Assembly (NCBI RefSeq): GCF_958979055.1
Contig: NC_084896.1
Span: 27,837,501 to 27,901,500, forward strand
DNA: 64,000 nt
Origin: Alnus glutinosa
Lineage: Eukaryota > Streptophyta > Magnoliopsida > Fagales > Betulaceae
Direction of reading: 5' to 3'
Within the stretch, counting starts at the first letter, position 1; each line of letters begins with the position of its first letter. The translations under genes were made by a program, and so were the position numbers. The notes below the pieces were generated by a model. That model was not told the origin of the DNA. It did no database searches and worked only from the letters and a program-made list of their open reading frames with translations. Below, piece by piece: positions 44,880 through 57,396 of this stretch.

Positions 44880-47025
44880 TAATAAATAATTGGCTTAGGT
44901 GGCGTAAGAAATTTACGACACTTATGATGTAGTTTTTTAAGGGTCCATATTGAATTAAGTTTTATCTCTCATTTTAATGAAATACTTGAAATTCAACCTA
45001 AACTCTTGAAAAAATTACAACATACATGTTATAGTTTTTTTTTACAACACCTAAGCCCAATCCATCAAACATTCCCTCGAGGAGGCTCGTAGCCACCTAG
45101 GTTTGATTCCCTTTATCTTTTTCTTTTTTAAATTTTAAATAAACTTTTAGGATTTTTCATTTAATTCTTTAGAATAAAGTGATTAGTATTACATGAACTA
45201 ACACATCAATTTATAATGGACTTATTATCAAGGTTGTTGTGCTTAACAATACCTTTTGAGTAATGTTAGAAACTGCATTTATTCCATAATTATCCTACAA
45301 TGTTAACGTGACAGCTCTAACTAATTGTTGGATCAGTCCTTGTTTTGAAAAAAAAAAAAAAAAAAAAAGATTGAATGACTGATTAACATTGTCACTGTGG
45401 AGTGGATAGTGGTGAGATAAAAGTGTGGTTTTTAGCATTACATTCTTTTAGTAGCGCTACTCTTCACACATATTTATCACACTTATTTCACACTAGCTAA
45501 CGTAAGTGCCATGTTAGCCACTTAAAGCAAAACAAAATGAAAGTCACTTAAAACATGTCACGTCAGCTGATATGAAATTAGAATGATAAATGCGTGTAAA
45601 GAGTATCATTATTATTATTATTTTTAATTGTTAATTATCTGCAATTTGACCTGAAACTTGCACTTTTATTTTTGAATAAGGATCAACGGCAATTATTTGC
45701 TCGAATTGCTAACGATTTGTGAAGTAATGTGAGAGAGCTTATATGAGACCCACTTGTTCAGATAAATAACTAAAGAGTCCAAAATTTGTATAGACAAATA
45801 AATCCTATATAAACTCTCTCGCATTATTTGCTAAAATTGCTATCTTTTTTCAAGAAGTAAATTGATGTTAATCTTTTATTTTTCTTTGGCAAAGAAGAAA
45901 CCGCCACTTTAATCAGCGACATCAAAAGTTGACACATCTCTAAACCGCAAAAAGCACCGAGGCTCTTCCAGGCCGTGGGGCGTGTCCCCGAGATTCGTAT
46001 ACAAACAAAAACGTGAAACGCTAAAATGAGCTTTAGAATTGACCAACGGATACACGTTATAATACGCAGTGTTTCTTTCCCCTACGCCACCAGGTCTCTC
46101 CCAAGTTTTCCATATCAATCTGAAGAAGACATAAACGCAACAGAAAAAGGCCTCAAACATCATAGCTCATAGGCGTTTCTATTTGGTAATGTTCCACAAA
46201 ACCAGAACTCTATATGTCTCCCAAATATTACACACTCTGATTTTTTATGTGTTTTTACTTGAACCCCAATTGTTTGTTAGTTTGTCTGAATAAAGACAGT
46301 AGTATTATCTTTTTTTATTCGTTTCTTTTAGTTTGATTAAATTCAAATGGGTCTACTGTTAAAAGCTTCAATAAGTTCAAAATTCACAGGTAATTAATTT
46401 TGTATTCTATTCTGATAACCACAAGATATGTAAAGACATGATGGCTAAGAAGCTAGAGAAATAAACAGATAATATGAGAAGAAAGAAAAATCTTTGAAAT
46501 GTGTCACACTATGCTAACTGAAGGATCACTACAAAGCTGTGAGTGAATAAAATTTGGGTTTTTAGCGCTCTATGATTTGTAAAAAATAGTATTGGTTCTA
46601 GGAACATTTCAGAAGATGCAGTTCATTATCTTCAAGCATTAATTAGAATATAAAATAGAAATTTTTTAAAAGAGTTACATTGGAGTCGACCAGGGTTTAT
46701 AAGAAATCATAATATTTGGTTGTTTAGAATTTTCACAAATTGCTTGATCTTATTTTAGGTGAATAGTACTTGATTGATCTTATTTTCATTTTCTTTTTAA
46801 TTGGGATTATATATGTATTCTTTCAGTTGGCAATTATAATTTTCTGTTGTTTAGTTAGTGAATCGTAGGTAGATGGCTAGACAGGGTGTTACACTAATGT
46901 GTTATTGGACTGGGAGGATGACAAATGGACCACATGGCATTTCTTATGAAGGTGCTGCACCAAAGCCCATTAGAGTCAGCTAAGGAATAACACACAATGA
47001 GTTGCTGGATAAGATTTATAGGGTA
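44880..47025 (+). repeat. Tandem duplicate of the MAIN-LIKE 5' region
   Basis: Matches 51040-53300 through a MITE-like segment (45446-45610 against 51720-51875), the upstream region and most of exon 1. It ends abruptly in exon 1 at about 47024. Confidence 0.85.
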
Positions 47026-47026
47026 A
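46873..47026 (+). pseudogene. Truncated MAIN-LIKE first exon
   Basis: Reads MARQGVTLMCYWTGRMTNGP as in the full gene at 53145, with one in-frame TAA where the full gene has TAT-GGA (near 46982). The similarity ends after KIYRVT, where unrelated sequence with AGAGGGTGCTCAAGAGCTTA begins. No PMD exons follow. Confidence 0.9.
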
Positions 47027-47590
47027 CCTATAGGTTGCCTTCTTCGTGGCTCGACTACAAAGTTATAACTCATTCGATCTCATACTCGACGTGGTGGCTC
47101 AGGCATAATTTACCCCCTCAAAAACCGGCTTACAAGGAGAGGGTGCTCAAGAGCTTATATACACATGGTTAAGATTGCACTTTAGACACTTAGGATTGTA
47201 ACATAGCCATCTAATGGTGCATCTATGTAGTATTTAACTGAGATTCTTCTGTAAACTATGGTACCATTAGTATGCTTTGCTAGCAGATAATACTATCATT
47301 AGAGTCTGGAAATTGCTGGATTTGCACCAAAACATATTAAGGCCACATAAGCCCACAACACAGTACTAACACAAGTTTCATAATTCTTAATGCAACATTC
47401 TCATGGCCAAATCAAATACTAATTTGTTGGATAAAAATCTTTCTTCCTCATGAATCGATCAATCCAATATTCATAACGCATAGGAAAGCTGCTGTTACAG
47501 ATACAGCAGACACATGACAGCTTCTAAAAAATCTGACAATATTCACATTAAGTTTTAATACAAATATCACAAGTGTAATAAGAATGCTTC
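47027..47590. other. Intergenic stretch, truncation junction to LENG1-type gene
   Basis: The first ~150 bp (GAGTATGAGATCGAATGAG on the minus strand) look like dispersed-repeat sequence, but no element ends are visible. The rest is presumably the 3' UTR or downstream region of the minus-strand gene. Confidence 0.5.
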
Positions 47591-47594
47591 AAGC

Positions 47595-48290
47595 TTACCT
47601 CCTGGAAAACCCTCTATCCCTGATACCAGTTCCATCTCTTCGACTTTTCGCCACCATTAAGGCCCGTTCCCTCTCCTTCTCTCGCTTCTCTCTTTTCAAC
47701 CGCTCCTCCCTCAACTCCTCCAATGTCTTCTTCCCACTCTTCATTCCCTCCTCCTTCACTCCTCTCGCCGACCCATCATCCCGACCACTCTCACAATTCC
47801 CATCATTGCTCCGCCTTTCAAGATACCACGGCAGCTTAACTCCTTTCCCCGCGAGCCCATACCCTAACCTATACTTCTCATCCTCCGGCCCCACAACCTT
47901 CGGCGCCGCCTCCTCTCTCTTCATCTTCTTCTTCTTAAACCCATCCCTTTCACCACCTTCCTCCTTCTCTAAAATCTTAATCGGGTCGAAAATCTTAATT
48001 CCCTCAAACAGGTTAAGATGACCAGACTTGGGCTCCGCAACCCCACCAGACTTGGGTTCCACAGCCCCACCAGTCTTGGGCTCCACAGCACCGATCACCG
48101 GAGCCAAGCCGCGGGCAGTCCGCAGCTGCTCGAGACGGAACTCTGCATCGCGCTTCCTCGTCTGTTCGCGTTTCACCTGCTCTTCTTTCGCCGCTGCCTC
48201 CTCATCCAGCCGGACTTTCTCTCTGTTATCGAAATTGTACACATTCCACCTCTTCTGCGGGAGAATGTTCAGGCCCCCATGACCTCCCAT
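47595..48290 (-). CDS. LENG1-like protein with CIR N-terminal domain
   Basis: A single coding exon of 231 aa. The N-terminus MGGHGGLNILPQKRWNVYNF, then DNREKVR-DE, is the Cir_N domain (residues about 8-45) of CBF1-interacting corepressor and leukocyte receptor cluster member 1 homologues, which are nuclear, highly charged and often linked to RNA processing. A Pro/Gly region with three GAVEPK-type repeats (about 67-90), HLNLFEGIKIFDP, then KGVKLPWYLE and a basic, coiled-coil-like tail (KKTLEELREERLKREKREKE) follow. The ORF closes with FSRR-TAA; a possible donor (AGGAG|GTAAGC) overlaps the stop, so a further exon cannot be excluded. A 5' UTR intron is likely: non-coding exon to 48648 (donor CAA|GTAAGG), acceptor at 48314. 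Its direct partner in the plant cell is not known to me. Confidence 0.88.
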   Translation of the reverse strand: MGGHGGLNILPQKRWNVYNFDNREKVRLDEEAAAKEEQVKREQTRKRDAEFRLEQLRTARGLAPVIGAVEPKTGGAVEPKSGGVAEPKSGHLNLFEGIKIFDPIKILEKEEGGERDGFKKKKMKREEAAPKVVGPEDEKYRLGYGLAGKGVKLPWYLERRSNDGNCESGRDDGSARGVKEEGMKSGKKTLEELREERLKREKREKERERALMVAKSRRDGTGIRDRGFSRR

Positions 48291-48647
48291 AACTGCTTAA
48301 TTTACGATTCCACCTGTAAGCTGCAGATAATTCGTAACAACTTAAAAAAGGAATTGGATTTTTTTTAACAATTTTGGATCTAAATATGAATTTAGATTTC
48401 AGGAACATAAATGCTTGCAAAACCACAATCCCGTGAAAATATGCAATAATTTATAATCCGCGGCAAGGGAATTCCAACACAAATACAATTCCGCACAGCC
48501 AACCAAACACGGGCTATATGGATTAGGGTTCAGATTTGGGGATTGTAATTCAACTAACAAAACGACTAATAAAATGGATTTAAAAAAAAAAAAAAAAAAA
48601 AAAAAACAGATATTTGGAAAATCGAGAAGAGGAGGAGGGGGCCTTAC

Positions 48648-48725
48648 TTGCAGTTTCCGCGTGAACAATGCTCGGTAATGGGAACTCTGCGAATTCGAGG
48701 GAGAAGGATCCAAATGGGGAGGAGC
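48648..48725 (-). promoter_or_regulatory. 5' UTR exon of the LENG1-like gene
   Basis: A GC-richer stretch (CTTCTCCCTCGAATTCGCAG; CACGCGGAAACTGCAA) ends in a consensus donor. The intron 48314-48647 ends CTTACAG, 23 nt before the ATG. The transcription start is not determined. Confidence 0.6.
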
Positions 48726-48798
48726 CGGTTCCTAATTTAATAGGGGAAATTTTGTAAAAACAAAATTAAATGATAATTTTACTTCCTTCTAAAATTAA

Positions 48799-49576
48799 GG
48801 GTTAAATAGGTCATGAGTTTTGAAAACTTTAATTTTTAATTTTAGAGTTTCAATTTGTATCATATGACAGATGATATTTTAATTTTGAAAAATGACTAAA
48901 TTAGTATCTTAGTTAAGAGTAATGCTACACATCATCATTTTGTCCTCCTTTTGTCACCCCAAAATTGATGTGGCTCTTAAAATCAACATTGGATCAAAAT
49001 CCAAAAGTGATATATTAAAAATTCAATGGTGATTTTAAGAGCCACATCAATTTTGGGGTGACAAAAGGAGGACAAGGGGATGATGTGTAGCATTACTCCT
49101 TAGTTAAATTCTCCGTAAAAAACTAACTGTCTACTCCTTGTCGACTCTCAGATGTCACAATATAAAAAATTACAAAAATTAAAAAAAAAAAAAAAAAATC
49201 TTTAAAAATTAATAAAAAATAATAATAAAACTCAAAAAATTATTAAAAACTTAAAAAAAAATGAAAAAAAAAAAAAAAAAAAAAAAAAGCATGTTTTAGC
49301 CCATGGGGGTGGTTCGGCTACCTCAGAGGCAAACCTTCTAAAAAAATTTTGGAGAGTTTTGGCCCTTGAGGGTTGTTCGCCAAAGGGCACAGAAGCGATT
49401 TGGCCACTCCCAAAGGCCAAAACCCTTGAATTTTTTTTTTTTTTTCTCTGCCATAGGGGGTGGTTTGGCCACCCCCAAGGGTCATAACCTTTGAATATTT
49501 TTTTTTCCTGCCATTGGGTGGCCGAACCATCCAAAGGCGGAGCTTTAGACTTTGGGAGAGCCAAATTGATTAAAAA

Positions 49577-49610
<34 letters not shown>

Positions 49611-50088
49611 TTTAGAGGAGCCAAAACTAAGAAAATAACAAAAATAAGGGGTAAAATTTTAATTTTTTTTTTTCTTTTTAGATTTTTTTTTTTTTGGGGG
49701 GGGACCTTTGGCTTAGGGGAGCCTGGCCAAAGAGTAGCTCCGCCCCTGGAACCACCCCATGGAAGATGGTTTGGCCACCCCAAACCGATCAAGATGGTGG
49801 CTCTGTTAGCCGAAATGAGGGTGACCACCCCTCTTCTTTTTGTTTTTTTATCAATTTCTTTTTTTTCAAGTTTTTACTATTTTTTTTTAATTTTTTAAGA
49901 TTTTTTCTTCTTTAATACTACAACACGGGTTGACACGTGGTGGGTCGTTAGTTTTTGGACAGAGAACTTCACTGATGTACTAATTTGGTCATTTCCCAAA
50001 ACTGAGGTATCATTTGTGATGTGAATTGAAACTCAATGACTAAAAAATAAAGTTTCCAAAACTCAAGGACCAAAAAGATGTTTAGCCC
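48799..50088. mobile_element. Mutator-like non-autonomous element, 1.29 kb
   Basis: Long inverted termini: GGGTTAAATAGGTCATGAG, AACTTTAATTTTTAATTTTA, TGACTAAATTAGTA at the left match inversely TTAGTCATTGAGTTTC-type text at the right (49960-50088, ending GTTTAGCCC). The flanks TAAAATTAA (48790-48798) and TAAAATTCA (50089-50097) agree at 8 of 9 positions. The core (49290-49830) is rich in GTGGTTTGGCCACCCC-type inverted words, like the core at 10160-10390. No transposase. A MITE (48917-49098) is nested in the left terminus. Confidence 0.82.
48917..49098. mobile_element. 182-bp MITE nested in the MULE terminus, 9-bp TSD
   Basis: GAGTAATGCTACACATCATC at the left and GATGATGTGTAGCATTACTC at the right are exact inverses apart from small changes further in; the arms cover nearly the whole element. 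The 9-bp repeat CTTAGTTAA flanks it (48908-48916 and 49099-49107). Confidence 0.92.
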
Positions 50089-50252
50089 TAAAATTCAATT
50101 GTGAAAGTCCTTATCGGGTATGGACTCGGACTCTGGTACGTCTTAAATCTTGCCACTTCACTGTGCGTGGTGGCAGTTTCGTCACTTCACAATGTATGGG
50201 TTGTTATGAAAAGAAATGATTGACTTTCCAACACTTTTTTTTTTTTTTTTTC

Positions 50253-50360
50253 AGAATTTGATTCCAACCTGATGTGTCACAATCCTATGAAATTGTGACA
50301 CATTTTTCAAAATGATAGATCTCATAGAATTATGACACATCAGGTTAGAATCAAATTTTA
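50253..50360. mobile_element. Small foldback MITE
   Basis: GAATTTGATTCCAACCTGAT and ATCAGGTTAGAATCAAATTT are inverses; the arms also share TGTGTCACAAT / ATTATGACACA. Flanked by T and A runs that hide any target duplication. Confidence 0.7.
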
Positions 50361-51039
50361 GAAAAAAAAAAAATATTTGGATGTCTAGCATTCCTCTATT
50401 ACGAGTGGCGTTGCCAACTTTTGTTGCATATACTTGTGGTATTCGAGTTGCTAAAACAGGGTACAAGCATACCCATAGGCATATATGCAAAAGGAGGACC
50501 GTAAGAGTACTAGCAACAGACACTCAATTATTTTTAAAAAAATTTAGAGAATAAAATTACTTTTTACTTCTTTATCTAAAAAATACTCTATAATAGCTTT
50601 CTTTAATTTTTCCACAAACCATTAAAATATTATTTTTTTTACTTGCACTTTATTTGTTTTCTTTCATTTTATTTATGACATTAAAATCCTCTCAAATGCA
50701 CCAAGGTAAGTCTCTATGATACTTACCAAGCAAAGTGGTCTTCACAGCAAATTGGGTGTTTTAGGTGTTTGTTTTTTACGAGTCAGATCAGGTCCCTTGG
50801 GTTTTTTAAAAAATAAAACTTGTGACCCGCCTCGTCCCGCACAGATATTGAAATTTTAAACCCATATCTGCGTTTTTAGCCTAAATTTTGGCTTGTTCAG
50901 GGCGAAGCAAGCGGGTCGGTTTGAGCGGGTTTTGCCCACCCCTTGCCAGAGGGCATATTCTTAATTTCAAAAATAAAAAATACTGAGATGGCCATGTACA
51001 CCTTCTTATGGGGTTAAAAACATAAAACCCAATATATAT
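50361..51039. other. Intergenic AT-rich stretch
   Basis: It holds a sequence like the termini of short MITEs (GAGTACTAGCAACAGACACTC, about 50507) but nothing with two clear ends, and no coding similarity. Confidence 0.5.
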
Positions 51040-53300
51040 ATATTTGGCTTAGGTGTCGTACAAAATGATATAGTTTTTTAAGGGTGCATATTGAATTTCG
51101 TTTTATCTGTCATTCTCATGAAATACGTAAAATTCAATCTGAACTCTTGAAAAAACTACAGCATACTATAGTATTTTTTACAGCATCTAAGTCTAATCCG
51201 TCAAGCATTCCCTCGAGCTGGCTCACAACCACCTGGGTTTGATTCTATTATTTTTTCTTTTTCTTTTTTTTTTTTTTTAAAAAAAAATAAATAAACTTCA
51301 GCGATAAGTACTTCATGAATTACCACATAAATTTGTAATGAACTTATTATAGAGGTTGTTGTGCTAAACAATACATTTTGAATAATGTTAAAAACCGCAT
51401 TTTTATCCCATAATTATCCTATTGGATCAGTCATTGTTTTGAAAAAAAAAAATTAGTTGGAACTGCCACATCAACATTATGATATAATTATTGAATAAAA
51501 ATGTGGTTTGAAGTATTACTTATACATCATTTTTAGTAATGTTATAAATTACACTTTTATCTCACTAATATTTTATCGTGCTAATGTCAAAATATCAATC
51601 AACCTTTAAATCAATTTTTTTTTTAAAAAAAAAAAAAAAAGATTAAATGACTGGTTAACAATGTCACTGTAGAGTGAATAGTAGTGAGATAAAAGTGTAA
51701 TTTTTAGCATTACATTTTTTTAGTAACGCTACTCTTCACACTTATTTCACATCAACTGACGTGGGGTGCTATGTTTGCCACTTAAAACAAAATAAAATGA
51801 GAGCCACTTAAAACATGTTACGTTAGCCAATAGGAAATTAGAGTAATAAATGCGTGTGAAGACCGAAGAGTAGCATTAGTATTATTTTTTTAAATTGCTA
51901 ATTATTTGCAATTTGACCCGAAACTTGCACTTTTATTTTTGAATAAGAATCAACGGCAATTATTTGCTCGAATTACTAGTAAGTTGTGAAGGTAATATGA
52001 GAAAGCTTACATGAGACTTACTTGTCCAAATAGATAAGTAAGGAGTCTAAAATTTTGTAGACAAATAAATCCTATATAAAATCTTTCACATTATTTGCCA
52101 AAATTTCTACCATTATTCGAAATTACGTAATTGCTGCTAATCTTTTATTTTTCATTGGTAAAGAAGAAACCGCCACTTTAATCAACGGCCTCAAAAGTTG
52201 ACACATCTCTAAAACCGCTAAAGGCACTGTGGCTCTTCCAGGCCGTGTGGCGTGTCCCCGAGATTCATATACACAAAACGTGAAACGCTAAAATGAGCTT
52301 TAGAATTGACCAACGGATACACGTTATAATACGCAGCGTTTCTTTCCCTTATGCCATAGTGTAACTCCGCACCAGGTCTCTCCCAAGTTTTCCAGATCAA
52401 TCTGAAGAAGAAATAAACGCAACAGAAAAATGCCTCAAACATCATAGCTCATAGGCGTTTCTATTTGGTAATGTTCCACAAAACCAGAACTATAAATTAA
52501 ACGTACTTTGATTTTTTATGTGTTTTTACTTGAACACCAATTGTTTGTTAGTTTGTCTGAATAAAGACAGTAGTATCTATTTTTTTTATTCGTTTCTTTT
52601 AGTTTGATAAAATTCAAATGGGTCTACTGTTAAAAGCTTCAATAAGTTCAAAATTCACAGGTAATTAATTTTGTATTCTATTCTGATAACCACAAGATAT
52701 GTAAAGACATGATGGCTAAGAAGCTAGAGAAATAAACAGATATATGAGAAGAAAGAAAAATCTTTGAAATGGGTGTCACACTATGCTAACTGAAGGATCA
52801 CTACAAAGCTGTGAGTGAATAAAATTTGGGTTTTTAGCGCTCTAAAATTTGTAAAAAATAGTATTGGTTCTAGGAACATTTCAGAAGATGCAGTCCATTA
52901 TCTTCAAGCATTGATTAGAATATAAAATAGAAACTTTTTAAAAGAGTTACATTGGAGTCAACCAGGGTTTATAAGAAATCATAATATTTGGTTGTTTAGA
53001 ATTTTCACAAATTGCTTGATCTTATTTTAGGTGAATAGCACTTGATTGATCTTATTTTTGTTTTCTTTTTAATTGGGATTACATATGTATTCTTTCAGTT
53101 GGTAATTATAATTTTCTGTTGTTTAGTTATTGAATCGTAGGTAGATGGCTAGACAGGGTGTTACACTAATGTGTTATTGGAATGGGAGGATGACAAATGG
53201 ACCACATGGCATTTCTTATGAAGGTGCTGCACCAAAGCCCATTAGAGTCAGCTATGGAATAACACACAATGAGTTGCTGGATAAGATTTATAGGGTTACA
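51040..53300 (+). repeat. Duplicated 5' region of the MAIN-LIKE gene
   Basis: The intact partner of 44880-47025; from about 51855 it also matches 23631-24350. The shared elements include a MITE-like segment (AGTAACGCTACTCTTCACAC ... GCGTGTGAAGACCGAAGAGTAG, 51720-51875). Confidence 0.85.
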
Positions 53301-53565
53301 GGGTTTGACAAATGCCGAATTAAGCTAAAGATCACTTGCAGGTATCCAGCATGTAGGGAGTACATACCTGTTCCCATAGACGATGATGAGTCTATTGATA
53401 TCATGTTTGATGTGGCACGAAAACCTGGAACGAACTGTATGGAGTTGTATTTGGAAAGAGACCCCGTGTGCTTTGAAAATCAAGTAAATGTCACTGTGCC
53501 GGTCTGTACTAATAAACAAGTAAGTTTCAGCAATTTCTTTGGTTTTAATGTCATATACTTTACTA

Positions 53566-53615
<50 letters not shown>

Positions 53616-56448
53616 GGTAGTTTAGTATCTTGCTTGTCATCTGAACTTTCTACAGAGTTTATATTCTGTTTCGTAGACACCAGTAGTAGTAAAAGCCACT
53701 CAAGATGCCCAAGTTGACAGCTTTCTGGATCCAGGACCAGTAGACAAGACAGTGCTTGTGCTGCAAGATCAGCACAGATCCGGAGCCATATGGGCAGGAG
53801 AGGTTTACTTATTTAGTCTATGTATTGCTTGTTTATAAAGACTGCATTTTGTGTCCCAAAAAAGTTCTAACTAATGGCTTTCTTTTTCTTTTGTTTTGTT
53901 TTGTTTTTTATTATTTTCTTTTATTCTTTTTATTTTTTGTTTTTTGCAGGATCCTGGTGTTTTGACTTGCAGACAGAGGTTGGCCACAATGATGCGGGAG
54001 TGGCAATTGGATTCAGGTGTTCTTCGGTTTGTCATCCAGTCTGGCTTTTATGGGGTATACAGGATTGGATTTATGCAACTTGATTGGCCCTTAATCACTG
54101 CATTGGTTGAGAGATGGCGACAGGAGACCCACACCTTCCATTTTACTGTGGGTGAGAGCACTGTCACGCTGCAGGATGTAGGAGTGTTGTTAGGTCTTCG
54201 AATAGATGGTCATGCAGTGACTTGTAATGCTGACCTCCAATGGGATGATCTCTGTGAGGAACTCTTAGGGGTCAGACCAGATCGTAGTTTTCTTCACGGT
54301 TCAGCACTCAAGCTTAGTTGGTTACGAGCTCATTTCCAGAAGCCTCCACCAGATGCAGACGATCTAACACTGCAGCGGTATGCTAGGGCATATATCTTAG
54401 GATTGATGGGTGGTGTTCTCTTCACAGATAAATCTGGAGCTGATGTTCAGCTGATATTCCTACCTCTGTTGAGGGATTTTAAATATACTGAACAATTGAG
54501 TTGGGGCAGTGCTGTACTAGCACACTTATATCGTGAGCTTTGTCGAGCTAGTAAAGCGGGGGCTAATGAGATTGCTGGACCGCTTATATTATTGCAGGTA
54601 TGCATGTTAGTATCTATTCTATCTTATATACATCCTTCAACAATTATGTGTTTGTAACTTCTGCAATTTCCTTCTGCTACAGTTGTGGGCATGGGAGCGA
54701 TTGCAAATTGGTCGCCCTGAGAGACTTGGCGGCCAAGTGCAGGATCCGATTATACGAGATAGTGAGGACGTAGGGGATGTGGCACCGTTTGTGAGGGATG
54801 CAAAAGTAGATGAGGAGCAATTCCCTGCTGATCCATTAGGATGCAGGTGCGTGTTAAGCTGTTGATATAGATTTTTGTCGATATACCTTTGGCCTCATTT
54901 AAACTTATTTTATTTTATAATAGGTGGATGTCTCCTGTAATTCGTAGAGACAATCCTCTAAGGGCATTAATATTTTACAGGGACCAGCTTGATCAACAGG
55001 CAGATGATGAGGTTTGTTTATTAAGTGTTACAATTTATGATATAATACACACTTCATCATGAAATGTGCAAGTGCCTGTGTTTGTCACTTGATTTATCAT
55101 ATTTTCAAATGTAGATGATATGGCAGCCATACACTCCTGAGCGAGTTGCATTGCTACCAGACGTATGTGTCAGAGACCAGCATGTGTGGCAGACAATTAC
55201 TCCAGTAATTTGCTTTGACATTGTTGAGTGGCATCGTCCTGATCGAGTTCTGCGTCAATTTGGTCTCCATCAAGGTGTCCCTGAACCTTGTGATACAGAG
55301 GTGAAACTCCATTCAATTGATAGGCGGGGGAGACATCACTACGATTGGCAGGCATATCACGGACAATATATACAACTATGGGAAGCTCGTGAAGTGATTA
55401 TTGCAGTGGGTGAGCCAGAGGAGCACTCAATGCATTATCATGATCCATACATGGAGTGGTATCGTAAAATTACACGCTGCTTAATTACTCCTCTCACACA
55501 AAGGTCACATAAGCGATTTCAGCCTTCAAGTGGGACAACACATCTATTAGTACGCGTTCATCATAACTACTATGTTATTGGTTGTCATTTGCTTGTGTGC
55601 TAAAACTCTTTGAATAAAAATTGGTGAGGTATCCATATTTGGAATGGCAGGTCCAGAGCTTGACCGCAATCCATAATCAATGTACTACAGTACTTGGTGC
55701 CTTTACCAGTGACAGTGCAATGCAAGCAATGAAAGATATCCAAATCATGTGCATCCGTGTCTTACAGATGATTGGTGAGACCCGACACCTTGAGACAAGA
55801 CCAGCTCCTACACCAACCACGGCTGCAGCAGCATTATTTCCTTCACATACAAATGACATGGAGGGGCCATTACAGCGCACCCATGAGAATGTTGCACCTC
55901 TACCAGCAACAATCCCAACCACAAGTGAAGTTTCATCACTTCGAGGACGAGGCAGAGGAAAAAGTCAAGGTAGAGGACACCGCAGACCACACAAAAGCAC
56001 AGCTGCAGTTGCAGCGGCATCGCCATGTTCATTTCCAGCACAATCAACAGCTCCATCAAATGATGATGATTTGGAGGGACCGTACCTGGATCGGGAGATG
56101 GCAATACTGCCAGCGGAATCAATCTATGCGTTAGAGGGTGAGAAAGAGGCGGAGACAGCAACACCACCACAATCAGAACCGATGCACCTGCTAGAGGATG
56201 AGAAGGAGGTGGAAACAACAGCACCGCCATCATCAGAATCAATGCATATGGTAGAGAGTGAGAAAGAGGTAGACACAGCAGAATCACCATTTTCAGAACC
56301 AATACACCCGTTTCAGAGCAAGAAAGAGGTGGACACAGCAGCACCTCCACCACAAGATGGCCCTGAGGGGTTAGTAGAACTCACTGAGGAGGTGCCTAGC
56401 CATTTGACCAGACCAAAAAAGAAGAAGAAGTCCAATGGAGGGGCCTAG
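53145..56448 (+). CDS. MAIN-LIKE protein: MULE-type N-domain plus plant mobile domain
   Basis: Seven exons join in phase to 877 aa: 53145-53519, 53677-53802, 53950-54597, 54683-54846, 54924-55011, 55115-55549, 55651-56448. Exon 1 (residues 1-125) resembles the PB1-like domain at the N-terminus of plant MuDR transposases (ITHNELLDKIYRVTGFDKCR; the acidic DDDESIDIMFD). Exons 2-6 (about 140-612) hold the plant mobile domain: DPGVLTCRQRLATMMREW, VTLQDVGVLLGLRIDGHAV, WLRAHFQ, ARAYILGLMGGVLFTDKSG, LWAWERLQIGRP. MAIN and MAIL relatives are nuclear and act in gene silencing and meristem maintenance; others are parts of transposons. Exon 7 is low-complexity, with an RGRGRGKSQGRG stretch, four imperfect EKEVETA-type repeats of about 22 aa and a basic KKKKK end that could be a nuclear signal. 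I see no catalytic transposase core and no TIRs, so a domesticated host gene is more likely, but an element gene is possible. Confidence 0.87.
53570..53612. repeat. (TC)n microsatellite
   Basis: About 21 CT units in intron 1 of the MAIN-LIKE gene. Confidence 0.95.
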
Positions 56449-57396
56449 CATCATTTTTTGGCTCCTATTGATGGCAGGATGTAATTATTGGTACATTTTG
56501 GAAAATGACTATTATTGTAACATAATCGTTGAGTAGCTTATACAGAATGTCAATTTAACTTTTTTGGTCATATCCTTAAATTTCATCCCCATCCTCCATG
56601 TATAATATTGGAATTTTTCTTTCTCTTTATCTTCATTCAATTTTCAGCTTTTGTGAGATATGGAATAGATCATAGAGATCGTTAAAGGGGACATGTGTTG
56701 CTTTTTGATTAAGTATGATGTGGTAATGCCGTTAAAAATTTAATGAAAGATAGACGGAATAAAAAGTTATACCTCTAGGACCTTTGAAGCATTTTTTCCT
56801 TAGAATTAATTAATCGCAAAAGCTTAAACTAATAAGAAATGATAAACTTAATCATTTAAATTAATATTATAAGAATTTTTAAGGCTTTAATGAATTTGGC
56901 AGTTCAATAAATTTGGTTGAATTAACCTAGCTAAGCTCAAACAATTCAGATTTTATTTTGTTATATCTTTTTTTTTTTGAAATATATTTTTATTTTGTTA
57001 TATCTCATGGTATATAGATTGTCATGTAATTTAAAATTTTTGAGTAATAAATCTGTAAAAAATTTACAAGAGATTAAATATGTAAATTTAGTTTATACTA
57101 TAAAAGGGATGGGGTCCATTTTTATGTCCTTACCTGCTCAAACATGCAAGAGTTGCACTTGGATTGGCTCGATTACGAGTTACGACTATTTCTCTCTTAA
57201 GAAAAAGTTGCCTCTAGAGAGGAAGAAGACAGGACAAACGATTCGTTTTCAAGAATCCCAGAACGGTGCGCTTTAGGAGGACAGCTAAACTGTAAAAACT
57301 TTCGGAATCGGTGGGGGTTTGGCAAACCGTAATTGAGACGCTCTGTTTGTTTATGAGAAAAGATTTTCTCGAGAAAGAAGAAGAAGAAAGAACCTA
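56449..57396. other. Intergenic region between MAIN-LIKE and CCCH genes
   Basis: The first ~200 bp are a likely 3' UTR. The last ~200 bp, purine-rich (GAGAAAGAAGAAGAAGAAAG), are a likely promoter and 5' UTR of the next gene. The middle is AT-rich with no recognised element. Confidence 0.6.

Noticed and set aside
55808-56353. Minus-strand 181-aa ORF
   Set aside because: Antisense shadow of the repeat-rich exon 7 of the MAIN-LIKE gene.
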